Numbered from the stretch's first letter, positions 1-7,660 are shown. The stretch: 32,450 bases of DNA from Chromobacterium piscinae (GCF_021129175.1 NZ_JAJOHV010000034.1:1-32450); one strand, 5' to 3'. Notes: generated from the sequence alone by a model not told the origin. Numbers and translations: made by a program.

Positions 1-524
1 TGGAGCTGAAAGTGCCGCACGGCACCGACTGGCAGTCGCTGGCGCCGCTGCTGCCGGTGTTCCTCAGCTACCTGCTCAGCTTCGTCTACGTGGGCATCTA
101 CTGGAACAACCACCACCACTTCTACCATGCCGCCCGCCGCGTCGACGGCCGGGTGCTGTGGGCCAATCTGCACCTGCTGTTCTGGATGTCGCTGATCCCC
201 TTCGTCACCGGCTGGATGGGAGAGAACCACTACGCGCCGCTGCCGGTGGCGCTATATGGCGCGGTGCTGCTGATGTGCGCGATCGCCTGGTGGATCATGC
301 AGCAGGCGCTGTTGTGCCTGCCCGGCAACCGCACCCGGCTGTCCGAGGCGCTGGGCGGCGACATCAAAGGCAAGATCTCGCCCCTGTGCTACCTGCTGGC
401 GATCGGCCTCGCCTGGTACCAGACCTGGCTGGCCGGCGCGCTGTATCTCGTGGTGGCGCTGATGTGGCTGATTCCCGACCGGCGCATCGAGTGCATGCTG
501 TACGGCGAAGGCGAGCAGGGCTGA
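1..524 (+). CDS. TMEM175/DUF1211-like membrane protein, 5'-truncated
   Basis: The reading frame is open to the left edge (codons for L-E-L-K precede the first GTG at 12), so the gene begins upstream of the window and the true start is not visible. About 170 C-terminal residues remain. They form hydrophobic segments near residues 12-30, 48-68, 78-95 and two close to the C-terminus, with the histidine-rich stretch WNNHHHF after the first. This Trp-Asn-His pattern and the preceding LELKVP are typical of the bacterial TMEM175 (formerly DUF1211) family, whose members form tetrameric potassium-permeable channels. Channel activity here is inferred from the family only. The protein would sit in the inner membrane. 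It ends 64 bases before the next gene, and no terminator was seen after it. Confidence 0.72.
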   Translation, partial: ELKVPHGTDWQSLAPLLPVFLSYLLSFVYVGIYWNNHHHFYHAARRVDGRVLWANLHLLFWMSLIPFVTGWMGENHYAPLPVALYGAVLLMCAIAWWIMQQALLCLPGNRTRLSEALGGDIKGKISPLCYLLAIGLAWYQTWLAGALYLVVALMWLIPDRRIECMLYGEGEQG

Positions 525-588
525 GCCGGCGTGGCGGCGGGGCCTCGAATCGATTAAAATCGTCTGATCAGCCACCATGGAGGGTACG

Positions 589-768
589 ATGTACCAGTCC
601 GAATTCACCCAGTTCATCAATGGCTTCCTGGACAAGAACCCGGAAGTGGACAGCGAGCGCCGCGAGCTGCGCCTGACGCTGTGGGACCGCGAGCTCAACC
701 TGGACGACCAGCGCCGCTGGAAAGAATCCAACGTGCCGCAGAAGCCCTACGTCTACCAGCCGGAATAA
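589..768 (+). CDS. DUF3460 family small protein
   Basis: A 59-residue acidic protein of unknown function that resembles the betaproteobacterial DUF3460 family (MYQSEFTQFINGFL at the N-terminus, then a charged helical stretch and LWDRELN). An ATG at 577 would add four residues, but a perfect GGAGG at 579-583 lies five bases before the ATG at 589, which therefore is the better start; the upstream ATG overlaps this ribosome binding site. The protein has no signal peptide or membrane segment and is probably cytosolic. A hairpin terminator follows 20 bases after the stop, so it is probably a single-gene transcript or the last gene of one. Confidence 0.75.
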   Translation: MYQSEFTQFINGFLDKNPEVDSERRELRLTLWDRELNLDDQRRWKESNVPQKPYVYQPE

Positions 769-788
769 ACCCGACTGGTTCGCATCCG

Positions 789-818
789 ACGCCCCTCGCG
801 GGCGTTTCGTCATTTTGG
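789..818 (+). terminator. Rho-independent terminator after the DUF3460 gene
   Basis: ACGCCC (789-794) pairs with GGGCGT (800-805) around a five-base loop and is followed by a T-rich stretch ending at 818. The T tract is interrupted, so the terminator may be partial. It lies directly in front of the methyltransferase ribosome binding site. Confidence 0.6.
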
Positions 819-828
819 AAGCCCGAAT

Positions 829-1494
829 ATGACCCGCCACACGGTGGCGCTCAGCAGCGCCCTCTCCGCCTACCTGTTCGACATCGCCGTCGCCGAGCAT
901 CCGGCGCAGCGCGAGCTGCGCGAATTCACCGCCGGCCACCGGCTGGCGAAGATGCAGATCTCGCCGGACCAGGGCCAGTTCATGGGCTGGCTGGCGCGGC
1001 TGATCGGCGCGCGCCGCTACCTGGAGATCGGCGTGTTCACCGGCTACAGCGCGTTGACCGTAGCGCTGGCGATGCCGGAAGACGGCCAGGTGGTCGCTTG
1101 CGACGTCAGCGAAGCCTTCACCGCCATCGCCCGCGAATACTGGGCCAAGGCCGGCGTCGCCGACCGCATCGACCTGCGGCTGCAACCGGCGCTGAACACC
1201 TTGCGCGAACTGCTGGACGACGGCCAGGCCGGCCGCTTCGATCTCGCCTTCATCGATGCCGACAAGCCGTCCTACCGCGACTACTACGAAGCCTGCCTCG
1301 AGCTGGTGCGCCCCGGTGGGGTCATCGCCATCGACAACATCTTCCTGTCCGGCCGCGTGGTGGAGCCCAAACCGGAAGACCCGCCCGGCGTGCACCTGGT
1401 GCACGCGTTCAACGCCAGCCTGAAGGCCGACCCGCGCGTCCACATGTGCGTGCTGCCGATAGGCGACGGCCTGACGCTGTGCACCCGCCGCTAG
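829..1494 (+). CDS. SAM-dependent O-methyltransferase (class I, caffeoyl-CoA type)
   Basis: A 221-residue cytosolic methyltransferase of the Methyltransf_3 family, the usual length for it. Residues 64-76 (YLEIGVFTGYSAL) form the SAM-binding motif I, residues 88-93 (VVACDV) the acidic end of strand two, residues 141-154 (FIDADKPSYRDYYE) the loop with metal-binding and catalytic aspartates, and D169-N170 the next metal ligands. Family members methylate catechol-like hydroxyls with a divalent metal; the substrate of this bacterial member cannot be told from sequence. The ATG at 829 has a purine-rich GGAAG about eight bases upstream. No neighbour suggests a pathway. Confidence 0.85.
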   Translation: MTRHTVALSSALSAYLFDIAVAEHPAQRELREFTAGHRLAKMQISPDQGQFMGWLARLIGARRYLEIGVFTGYSALTVALAMPEDGQVVACDVSEAFTAIAREYWAKAGVADRIDLRLQPALNTLRELLDDGQAGRFDLAFIDADKPSYRDYYEACLELVRPGGVIAIDNIFLSGRVVEPKPEDPPGVHLVHAFNASLKADPRVHMCVLPIGDGLTLCTRR

Positions 1495-1567
1495 CCGGCG
1501 CGCATGAACTTTCGCCATCGCCGGATGGTCTGTAACGTTTTGGCCACAGCGCCGGCCCCCCCGCCGG

Positions 1568-1576
1568 TGCTATGAT
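1568..1576 (+). promoter_or_regulatory. Extended -10 promoter for tolR
   Basis: TGC-TATGAT at 1568-1576 fits an extended -10 element (TGnTATAAT, one mismatch); no convincing -35 lies at the usual distance. Transcription would start near 1583, about 29 bases before the tolR ATG. It supports tolR being the first gene of its transcript. Confidence 0.45.
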
Positions 1577-1611
1577 GGCCGTTTGTTGACCGAGCTTACC
1601 CCGTCACCGTC

Positions 1612-2025
1612 ATGCTGAACCGCCGCCCCCGCCGCCAGATGAACCAGATGAACGTCGTGCCCTATATCGACGTGATGCTGGTGCTGCTGGTGATTTTCAT
1701 GGTCACCGCCCCGATGTTCACGCCGGGCGTGATCGACGTGCCCAGCGTCTCCGAGGCGCCCGCCATCGACGTCCGCCCGCTGGAGGTCACCGTGGACGCC
1801 GCCGGCAAGATCGAACTGGTGGATGGCGAGCAGAAAACCCGCGTCGACTCGTTGGACGATCTCGCCAGCCAATTGCAGGCGCTGGCCGGCGCCGGGCAGC
1901 GCCCGGTGGCCATCTCCGCCGACGCCAACCTCAAATACGCCGAAGTGGTGAAGATCGCCGACCGCCTGCACCAGGCCGGCATCAAGCGCGTGGCGCTGAC
2001 CGTCAAGCAAATCAGCAAGCAATGA
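1612..2025 (+). CDS. tolR: TolR, Tol-Pal inner membrane proton-channel subunit
   Basis: A 137-residue ExbD/TolR family protein. The short cytosolic N-terminus is basic, residues 15-35 form the single transmembrane helix with NVVPYIDVMLVLLVIF, and Asp20 corresponds to the proton-path aspartate of TolR (D23 in E. coli). The rest is the periplasmic domain. With TolQ it uses the proton motive force to drive TolA, keeping the outer membrane attached during division. The ATG at 1612 has no strong ribosome binding site, but there is no in-frame alternative before an upstream TGA at 1573. The stop overlaps the tolA start by four bases (ATGA). The usual tolQ and ybgC genes are absent in front of it. 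ExbD is the alternative name, but the following tolA-tolB-pal makes TolR the right call. Confidence 0.92.
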   Translation: MLNRRPRRQMNQMNVVPYIDVMLVLLVIFMVTAPMFTPGVIDVPSVSEAPAIDVRPLEVTVDAAGKIELVDGEQKTRVDSLDDLASQLQALAGAGQRPVAISADANLKYAEVVKIADRLHQAGIKRVALTVKQISKQ

Positions 2026-2909
2026 AGCCGCAATCGTCCGCCTCGCCGCGTCCCTGGACCTTCATCGCCTCGGCGCTGTTCCACGCCGGCGTGATCGGCC
2101 TGTTGCTGTGGGGCGGCCTGCAGACCACGCCGCCGCCCAGCCCGGTGCCGCTGGCGCTGGAGCTGTGGACCACCGCGCCGCCCCCTCCGCCGGCCGTGAC
2201 CTCGCCGGTCGCGCCCGCGCCGCAACCGGCGCCGGAACCCAAACCGGTGGTCGAAGCGCCGCCGGCCGAGGTCAACCTGGGCAAGAAGGACGCGCCCAAG
2301 CCCAAACACGAGACGCCGAAACCGGAACCCAAGCCGGCGGCCGAGCCCGAGCCGAAAAAGCCCAAGCACGAGCCCAAACCGGCCGAACCGGAGAAAAAAG
2401 TCCCGGAAAAGGCCAAGGCGGCGGAAAAAGCGCCGGACAAGAAGGAAGCCAAGACCCACACGCCGCCCGCGGCCAAACCCGGTCACAAGACCGCCAAGGC
2501 CTACAACAACGAGGCCGACGACCTGCTCTCCAGCCTGGACAGCACACGCACCAGCGGCAAGCCCAACGCGCGCAGCGACCAGGCCGGCAGCAAACACGGC
2601 GTGGCCGGCGGCGCGGTGAACGGCTCCGGCGTCAACGCCGGCTGGATAGACCTGGTCAAGGCCAAAGTGACGCCGCTGGTGCAGGTTCCGCCCGGCATCG
2701 CCGGCAATCCGGCGGCGGTGCTGCGGGTGACGCTGCTGCCGACGCTGGAGGTCAAAGCGGTGCAACTGGTGAAAAGCAGCGGCGTTCCGGCCTATGATGA
2801 TGCCGTGCAACGCGCGGTCTGGGAGGCTAAGACTTTCCCCAAACTGCCGGCGGGAGCCAACTTCAACGACGGCTACCGCACCTTTACCCTGACGTTCCGT
2901 CCGCGCTGA
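2022..2909 (+). CDS. tolA: TolA, periplasm-spanning Tol-Pal energy transducer
   Basis: A 295-residue protein with the three TolA parts. Residues 14-33 are a single N-terminal transmembrane helix with the Ser17-xxx-His21 motif that contacts the TolQ/TolR motor. Residues about 35-165 are a long Pro-, Lys-, Glu- and Ala-rich stalk with PKPK and EPKP-like repeats; here it is more proline-rich and shorter than the alanine-rich helix of E. coli. The C-terminal ~95 residues ([14 protein letters not shown] to FTLTFRPR) are the TonB-like domain that contacts Pal and TolB. The start overlaps the tolR stop, implying translational coupling, and tolB follows after 28 bases. Confidence 0.93.
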   Translation: MKPQSSASPRPWTFIASALFHAGVIGLLLWGGLQTTPPPSPVPLALELWTTAPPPPPAVTSPVAPAPQPAPEPKPVVEAPPAEVNLGKKDAPKPKHETPKPEPKPAAEPEPKKPKHEPKPAEPEKKVPEKAKAAEKAPDKKEAKTHTPPAAKPGHKTAKAYNNEADDLLSSLDSTRTSGKPNARSDQAGSKHGVAGGAVNGSGVNAGWIDLVKAKVTPLVQVPPGIAGNPAAVLRVTLLPTLEVKAVQLVKSSGVPAYDDAVQRAVWEAKTFPKLPAGANFNDGYRTFTLTFRPR

Positions 2910-2937
2910 GCGGACGCGACAAAGCCCTGAGGAAGCC

Positions 2938-4224
2938 ATGCCGAGTTTGAAAGCCCTGCTGCGGGGCATGCTGGTGGCGGCGATGCTGGTCGCCGGCAGC
3001 GCCCACGCCGAACTGAACATCGAAATCGTAGGCGGCGGCGCCAGCCGCCACGCCATCTCCGTGCTGCCGTTCAAGGACGAGGGACCGACCCAGGGCAACC
3101 TGACGCCGGTGATCCGCAACGACCTTGCCTTGTCCGGCGCCTTTCGCCTGATCGACCCGTCCGCCGTCGCCAACGTGCCGTTCGAGCCCGCCGACATCCG
3201 CTATCCGCTGTGGCAGGCTGCGGGCGCCCAGTCTATCGCCATCGGCAAGGTGGAAAGCGCCGGCGGCGGCCAGATCAAGATCAGCTTCCGGCTGATGGAC
3301 GCGTCGCAGCGCAAGCAGTTGACCGGCGGCGAATTCACCGTGACGCCGGACCGCAGCCGTCAGGTGGCGCACGCGATCGCCGACATGATCTACGAGGCGA
3401 TCACCGGCCAGAAGGGCTTCTTCAACACCCGCCTCGCTTACGTGCTGAAGTCCGGCCGCAACTTCGCGCTGCAGATTTCCGACGTCGACGGCCAGCGCAG
3501 CCAGACCATCCTGCGCTCCACCGAACCCATCATCTCGCCCAGCTGGAGCCCGGACGGCCGCTACATCGCCTATGTCTCCTTCGCCAGCCAGAAGCCGGTG
3601 GTATGGGTGCAGGATCTGGCCACCGGCCAGCGCCGCGCGGTGGCCAACTTCAAGGGCAGCAACTCCGCCCCCGCCTGGAGCCCGGACGGCAGCAAACTGG
3701 CCGTGGTGCTGACCACCAGCGGCAACTCGCAGGTCTACATCATCAACGCCGCCGGCGGCTCCGCCCGCCGCCTGATGTACAACGGCGGCATCGACACCGA
3801 GCCGGCCTTCAGCCCGGACGGCTCGATGGTCTACTTCGTCTCCGACCGCAGCGGCAACCCGCAGATCTACCGGGTGCCGGTGAACGGCGGCGACGCGCAG
3901 CGCGTCACCTGGGAGGGCAGTTACAATGTTTCGCCCAAATTGTCGCCGGACGGCAAGACCCTGGTCTATATTCGCCGTTCAGCCGGCAATTTCCGTGTGA
4001 TGTCGCAAGATCTGGCAACTAATGACAGCCGGCAGTTGTCAGACGGTAGTTACAGTGAGCGCCCCAGCTTCGCGCCCAACGGCCGCATGGTGCTGTATTC
4101 CAGCGACGCCGGCGGACAGAGCGTGCTGTACGCGGCTACCGCGGATGGCAGCAGCAAGGTGAAACTGGCCGTGCTCAACGGTGATGTTCAGGACCCGGCA
4201 TGGGGTCCGTTCAATAATCCTTGA
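2938..4224 (+). CDS. tolB: TolB, periplasmic beta-propeller of the Tol-Pal system
   Basis: A 428-residue secreted protein. Residues 1-24 are a Sec signal peptide, probably cut after SAHA before ELNI. Residues 25-165 are the TolB N-terminal domain (ISVLPFKDEGPTQGNL). The rest is a WD40-like propeller with repeated S/A-PDG blades: SPSWSPDGRYIAY, APAWSPDGSKLAV, EPAFSPDGSMVYF, SPKLSPDGKTLVY and RPSFAPNGRMVLY. TolB binds Pal and TolA in the periplasm and controls access of Pal to peptidoglycan. The length is normal for the family. It lies 28 bases after tolA and only 12 bases before pal, consistent with one operon. Confidence 0.95.
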   Translation: MPSLKALLRGMLVAAMLVAGSAHAELNIEIVGGGASRHAISVLPFKDEGPTQGNLTPVIRNDLALSGAFRLIDPSAVANVPFEPADIRYPLWQAAGAQSIAIGKVESAGGGQIKISFRLMDASQRKQLTGGEFTVTPDRSRQVAHAIADMIYEAITGQKGFFNTRLAYVLKSGRNFALQISDVDGQRSQTILRSTEPIISPSWSPDGRYIAYVSFASQKPVVWVQDLATGQRRAVANFKGSNSAPAWSPDGSKLAVVLTTSGNSQVYIINAAGGSARRLMYNGGIDTEPAFSPDGSMVYFVSDRSGNPQIYRVPVNGGDAQRVTWEGSYNVSPKLSPDGKTLVYIRRSAGNFRVMSQDLATNDSRQLSDGSYSERPSFAPNGRMVLYSSDAGGQSVLYAATADGSSKVKLAVLNGDVQDPAWGPFNNP

Positions 4225-4236
4225 TGGGAGCCAACA

Positions 4237-4755
4237 ATGAACCTGAAGCAACTCGCACTCGCCACCGCCGTCGCCACCCTGCTCGCCGCCTGCGCCAGCA
4301 CCAAGCCGGCCGAGACTCCGGCGGCGCCGGTGACCCAAGCCCCGGCCACCCAGGCCCCGGTGAGCTCGGGCAGCGAACAAAGCCAGGTAGCGGTCGATCC
4401 GCTGAATGATCCGAACAGCCCGCTGGCCAAGCGCAGCGTGTACTTCGGCTTCGATTCCTCCGCCGTCGACGGCGAAGGCAAGAACACCGTCGCCAACCAC
4501 TCCGATTACCTGAAGGGCCACGACAAGAAAGTGATCATTCAGGGCAACACCGACGCCCGCGGCAGCCGCGAATACAACCTGGCCCTGGGCCAGCGCCGCG
4601 CCGAGAGCGTCAAGCACGCGATGGAAGTGCTGGGCGTGAAGGAAAGCCAGCTGGAAGCCGTCAGCTTCGGCAAGGAAAAGCCGAAGGCCACCGGCCACAG
4701 CGACGCCGACTACGCGGAAAACCGCCGCGCCGACATCGTCTACCAGGGCCAGTAA
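4237..4755 (+). CDS. pal: Pal, peptidoglycan-associated outer membrane lipoprotein
   Basis: A 172-residue lipoprotein. The signal peptide ends in the lipobox L-A-A-C with Cys19 as the lipidated residue, followed by a flexible Ala/Pro/Thr-rich linker to about residue 65. Residues ~68-172 are an OmpA-like domain: YFGFDSS, then NTDARGSREYNLALGQRRA, which contains the Asp and Arg that bind meso-diaminopimelate of peptidoglycan. It anchors the outer membrane to the cell wall and is the outer end of the Tol-Pal machine. A GGGAG ribosome binding site precedes the ATG. It is followed by a hairpin without a T tract. Confidence 0.95.
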   Translation: MNLKQLALATAVATLLAACASTKPAETPAAPVTQAPATQAPVSSGSEQSQVAVDPLNDPNSPLAKRSVYFGFDSSAVDGEGKNTVANHSDYLKGHDKKVIIQGNTDARGSREYNLALGQRRAESVKHAMEVLGVKESQLEAVSFGKEKPKATGHSDADYAENRRADIVYQGQ

Positions 4756-4764
4756 GCGCCTGGC

Positions 4765-4788
4765 GCGGGCGGCTTCCCGGCCGCCCGC
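4765..4788 (+). other. Hairpin between pal and cpoB
   Basis: GCGGGCGGC (4765-4773) pairs perfectly with GCCGCCCGC (4780-4788) around a six-base loop. No T run follows, so it is more likely an mRNA 3'-end stabiliser or attenuator than a strong terminator. It separates pal from the promoter-like sequence in front of cpoB. Confidence 0.5.
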
Positions 4789-4819
4789 CGTCCTCGCCCT
4801 GCCGGATATCCGCGGGCGG

Positions 4820-4848
4820 CTGCCAAACGGCGGCCGAACCGTTATGAT
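4820..4848 (+). promoter_or_regulatory. Candidate sigma-70 promoter of cpoB
   Basis: CTGCCA (4820-4825) and TATGAT (4843-4848) are separated by 17 bases and would start transcription about 24 bases before the cpoB ATG. The -10 is one mismatch from consensus, the -35 two. Together with the preceding hairpin it suggests that cpoB can be expressed apart from tolR-pal. Confidence 0.4.
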
Positions 4849-4878
4849 GTCCGGCAATCTTCATCCATCGGAACGCCC

Positions 4879-5619
4879 ATGAAACGCATCGCCATCAGTA
4901 GCGCCCTGCTGTTGATCCTGAACGGCTGCGCCAGCACCAGCGACCTGGAGGAGACCCGCCGCCAACTGGCCCAGGTGAACCAGCAGGCGTCCACCCGCAT
5001 CAGCGCGGTGGAAAGCAAGCTGTCCAATGAGAAGCTGCTGGAGATGGTCAGCCAGGTCGACACCCTGAAGGCCGAGGTCGCCAAGCTGCGCGGCGACGTC
5101 GAAGTGCTGAACTACAATCTGCAAACCACCCAGAAGCGCCAGAACGATCTGTACAACGACCTGGACGGCCGCCTGTCGCACCTGGAAGGCGCGCCCGGCA
5201 AACGCGACGCCTCGCAGCCCGCCGCCCAACAAGCCGCCGCCGGCGACAGCCAGGCCAGCCCCGACTACGACAAGGCGCTGAACCTCCTGCGCGCGCGCGA
5301 CTTCCCCAACGCGATCAACGCGCTGTCGCTGTTCATCCAGCAGAACCCGCAAGCGCCGCAAGCGGCCGAGGCCAACTACTGGCTGGGCGTCGCCCACACC
5401 GCGCTGCGGCAGTACGACGCCGCCATCGACATCCACCGCCGCTTCGTCGAGCAATACCCGAACAACCATTTCGCGCCGGACGCCTTGCGCAATATCGGCA
5501 ACTGCCAGCGCGACCTGGGCCAGGTGGATCAGGCGAAGAACACCTACCGCCGCCTGATCAAGCTGTACCCGAAGACCGACGCCGCGCAGAAAGCCAAGCA
5601 GGCGCTGGCCAGGATGTAA
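4879..5619 (+). CDS. cpoB: CpoB (YbgF), Tol-associated cell-division coordinator
   Basis: A 246-residue exported protein. The first ~17 residues are a signal peptide; it ends in L-N-G-C, which could be a lipobox with Cys17 although Asn at -2 is unusual, whereas E. coli CpoB is a soluble periplasmic protein. Residues 22-100 are a heptad-like coiled coil (trimerisation domain), then an Ala/Gln linker, and residues ~130-246 hold three TPR-like repeats (DYDKALNLLRARDFPNAI, ANYWLGVAHTALRQYDAAI, ALRNIGNCQRDLGQVDQAK). The known role is to link Tol-Pal constriction with PBP1b peptidoglycan synthesis. It is the last gene of the cluster and is closed by a strong terminator. Confidence 0.9.
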   Translation: MKRIAISSALLLILNGCASTSDLEETRRQLAQVNQQASTRISAVESKLSNEKLLEMVSQVDTLKAEVAKLRGDVEVLNYNLQTTQKRQNDLYNDLDGRLSHLEGAPGKRDASQPAAQQAAAGDSQASPDYDKALNLLRARDFPNAINALSLFIQQNPQAPQAAEANYWLGVAHTALRQYDAAIDIHRRFVEQYPNNHFAPDALRNIGNCQRDLGQVDQAKNTYRRLIKLYPKTDAAQKAKQALARM

Positions 5620-5652
5620 GGCAAACGTCCGGCGCGGCCGCGCCGGCAAAGG

Positions 5653-5680
5653 AAAAGGGCGCCGCGCGGCGCCCTTTTTT
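5653..5680. terminator. Bidirectional Rho-independent terminator between cpoB and the GlpR-type gene
   Basis: GGGCGCC (5657-5663) pairs with GGCGCCC (5668-5674) around GCGC, flanked by AAAA on the left and six T on the right. It can therefore stop transcription of cpoB (plus strand) and of the convergent regulator gene, whose stop codon is at 5689. Confidence 0.85.
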
Positions 5681-5688
5681 CATGGCTG

Positions 5689-6471
5689 TCAGGCCTCGGA
5701 CAACACCAGCCTGACGTTGTGCTCTTCCAACAGCTTGGTCACCGGCTCCGGCGGCGTGGCGTCGGTGAACACGGTGTGGAACTCGCTGATGTGGCCCATG
5801 CGCACCAGCGCGTTGCGGCCGAACTTGCTGTGGTCGGCGGCCAGGTAGCGGTGGCGGGCGTTGTTCATCATCGCCTGGGCGACGCGCACCTCGCGGTAGT
5901 CGAAATCCAGCAGCGAGCCGTCGGTCTCGATGCCGGACACGCCGATGATCGCGTAGTCCACCTTGAACTGGTTGATGAAATCCAGCGTCGCTACGCCGGT
6001 GATGCCGCCGTCCGACGCGCGCACGGTGCCGGAGGTGATCATCGCGGTGAAGTCCGGGTTGGTGGACATGATGGAGGCGACGTGGATGTTGTTGGTGATG
6101 ACGCGCAGCCCCTTGTGGGTGGCCGTCAGCGCCTGCGCCACCGCCTCGATGGTGGTGCCTATGCTCATGAACAGCGAAGCGTGGTCGGGGATGCTGCGCG
6201 CGATCATGTCGGCGATATGGGCCTTTTCGCTCTGAAACTTTCCTTTGCGAGCAAAATAGTCCTCGTTCTCCACGCTGTTCCCGAGCGCGGCGCCGCCGTG
6301 GTAGCGGCGAAGCAGATTGGCCTCGCACAGCTGATTGATGTCGCGCCGTATCGTCTGCGGTGTGACATCAAGCAGGCGGGCCAGCTCTTCGATGGGCATG
6401 AAGCCGTTTTCGCGAACCAGCTGCAGGATTTTGTCGTGTCGTGGAGAGCGCGGCTCATAACTATTCGGAAT
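5689..6471 (-). CDS. glpR: GlpR-type DeoR-family repressor with no canonical start codon
   Basis: The product matches Pseudomonas-type GlpR, the repressor of glycerol-3-phosphate catabolism: PQTIRRDINQLCEANLLRRYHGGAA recognition region, then the DeoR sensor domain with TNNIHVASI, DFINQFKVDYAIIGVSGI and GSLLDFDYREVRVAQA, and SKFGRNA near the end. The first in-frame ATG (6399) would remove helix 1 of the winged helix. Codons upstream of it clearly continue the family pattern (PRHDKILQLVRENGF, 6444-6400) and stay open back to a TGA at 6478-6480, but contain no ATG, GTG or TTG; only an ATT at 6469-6471 is possible. An ATG at 6456-6458 is in a different frame. Either an unusual start or a one-base frameshift near 6455-6470 is present. 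No glp structural genes are nearby. Confidence 0.75.
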   Translation of the reverse strand: MPNSYEPRSPRHDKILQLVRENGFMPIEELARLLDVTPQTIRRDINQLCEANLLRRYHGGAALGNSVENEDYFARKGKFQSEKAHIADMIARSIPDHASLFMSIGTTIEAVAQALTATHKGLRVITNNIHVASIMSTNPDFTAMITSGTVRASDGGITGVATLDFINQFKVDYAIIGVSGIETDGSLLDFDYREVRVAQAMMNNARHRYLAADHSKFGRNALVRMGHISEFHTVFTDATPPEPVTKLLEEHNVRLVLSEA

Positions 6472-6475
6472 CGAA
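6464..6475. promoter_or_regulatory. Candidate DeoR/GlpR-type operator
   Basis: TTCG-GAAT-CGAA is a dyad with a four-base spacer, at the expected N-terminus of the GlpR-type gene. DeoR-family repressors commonly bind TTCG/CGAA half-sites, so this may be an autoregulatory operator. Assignment is by resemblance only. Confidence 0.35.
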
Positions 6476-6481
6476 AATCAC

Positions 6482-6495
6482 GTTACTTTAGTAAC
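6482..6495. promoter_or_regulatory. Perfect dyad GTTAC-TTTA-GTAAC
   Basis: Five-base arms with a four-base AT spacer lie in the short AT-rich region just upstream of the GlpR-type gene, next to the TTCG dyad. A regulator site is likely, but the binding protein is unknown. Confidence 0.35.
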
Positions 6496-6601
6496 ATATT
6501 TTTCCCCCCGATAGCAAATGCGAACCGCAAATTTCCCGGGCTTTCCGCCTGTTTGCGAAGCCGGCGGCCCCCTGGCCGCCACAACGGCGGCCGCGCCGGC
6601 C

Positions 6602-7612
6602 TCAGTGGACGATGGCCACCTTGCCGAAATGGCGGCGGGCGAGGAAATGCTCCCAGGCCGCGCGCGCGTCGCCGAACGGGAACACCCGGTCCACCACCGG
6701 CCGCAACTGATGCCGGGCGATGGCCCGCAACATCGCTTCCATCCCCTCGCGGTGGCCGACCGCGATGCGCCGCAGCGTGGCGCCGCTGAGGAAGTAGCGC
6801 ATGAAGTCCAGCTCCGCCGCGCCGTCGGCCAGAAAGCCGATCACCGCGATCTCGCCTCCCGGCGCCACCGCCGCCAGCGACTGCTCCAACGTGCCCTTGC
6901 CGCCCACCTCGACCACCAGGTCTACGCCCACGCCGCCGTTCAGTTCGCGCGCCCGCGCGCCCCACTCCGGCACAGCGAGGTAATCGATCGCCTCGTCCGC
7001 GCCCAGCGCCTTCAGCCTGGCCGCCTTGTCCGCGCCGGAGGTGGTGGCGATCACCCGCGCGCCCATCGCCTTGGCCAGCTGCAAGGCGAACAGCGACACG
7101 CCGCCCGATCCCTGCACCAGCACCGTGTCGCCGGCCTTGACCGGTTGCGGGCCGGTCAACGCGGTCCAGGCGGTCAGCGCCGCGCACGGCAGCGTCGCCG
7201 CTTCGGCCCAGTCGAGGTGATTCGGCACGCGCACCAGCGCCTCCTCGCTCACTACCTTGTATTCGCACAGCCAGCCGTCCAGATTGCTGCCGTACTGGCG
7301 CGCGCCCTGCTCAATGGGAAACGGTCCGCCGAACCATTGCGGGAAGAAGGTGTTGCACACCCGCTCGCCCAGCTGGAAACGATTGCAGCCCTCGCCCAAG
7401 GCGACGATCTCGCCGGCGCCGTCGGACAGGGGAACCAACCCATCGCGCCAGCTCATCGGATACTGGCCGCTCAACAGCGCCAGGTCGCGGTAGTTCAATG
7501 AGCTGGCGCGCACTCGCACCAGCACTTCGCCGCGCTCGGGCGTCGGCATCGGCTCGTCATGACGCGCCAGGTGGTCCAGCGAGCCGAAACGGGAAAAACG
7601 ATAGCTTTGCAT
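6602..7612 (-). CDS. NAD(P)-dependent medium-chain dehydrogenase, quinone oxidoreductase-like
   Basis: A 336-residue MDR-superfamily enzyme without the catalytic zinc-cysteine pattern of true alcohol dehydrogenases. Residues ~1-130 form the GroES-like domain (NYRDLALLSG, PLSDGAGEIVALGEG), and the Rossmann fold follows with the nucleotide-binding stretch TVLVQGSGGVSLFALQLAKAMGARV. The substrate cannot be told; related proteins reduce quinones or enals or oxidise alcohols. A good ribosome binding site (AAGGA, seven bases ahead) supports the ATG at 7612. It is divergent from an AraC-type regulator with ~105 bases between them, a common regulator/target arrangement, so that regulator probably controls it. 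Confidence 0.85.
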   Translation of the reverse strand: MQSYRFSRFGSLDHLARHDEPMPTPERGEVLVRVRASSLNYRDLALLSGQYPMSWRDGLVPLSDGAGEIVALGEGCNRFQLGERVCNTFFPQWFGGPFPIEQGARQYGSNLDGWLCEYKVVSEEALVRVPNHLDWAEAATLPCAALTAWTALTGPQPVKAGDTVLVQGSGGVSLFALQLAKAMGARVIATTSGADKAARLKALGADEAIDYLAVPEWGARARELNGGVGVDLVVEVGGKGTLEQSLAAVAPGGEIAVIGFLADGAAELDFMRYFLSGATLRRIAVGHREGMEAMLRAIARHQLRPVVDRVFPFGDARAAWEHFLARRHFGKVAIVH

Positions 7613-7660
7613 CGGGATGTCCTTGGATAAAAATCACCCGGACATCTTGCCGCGCCGCGT

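Noticed and set aside
1495-1611. Remnant of tolQ in front of tolR
   Set aside because: All frames were read; none resembles TolQ, and a promoter-like element occupies the region.
6204-6458. 84-codon minus-strand ORF starting at the ATG 6456-6458
   Set aside because: It is the shifted frame of the GlpR-type gene with no homology; only its start position matters as a clue to the lost start codon.
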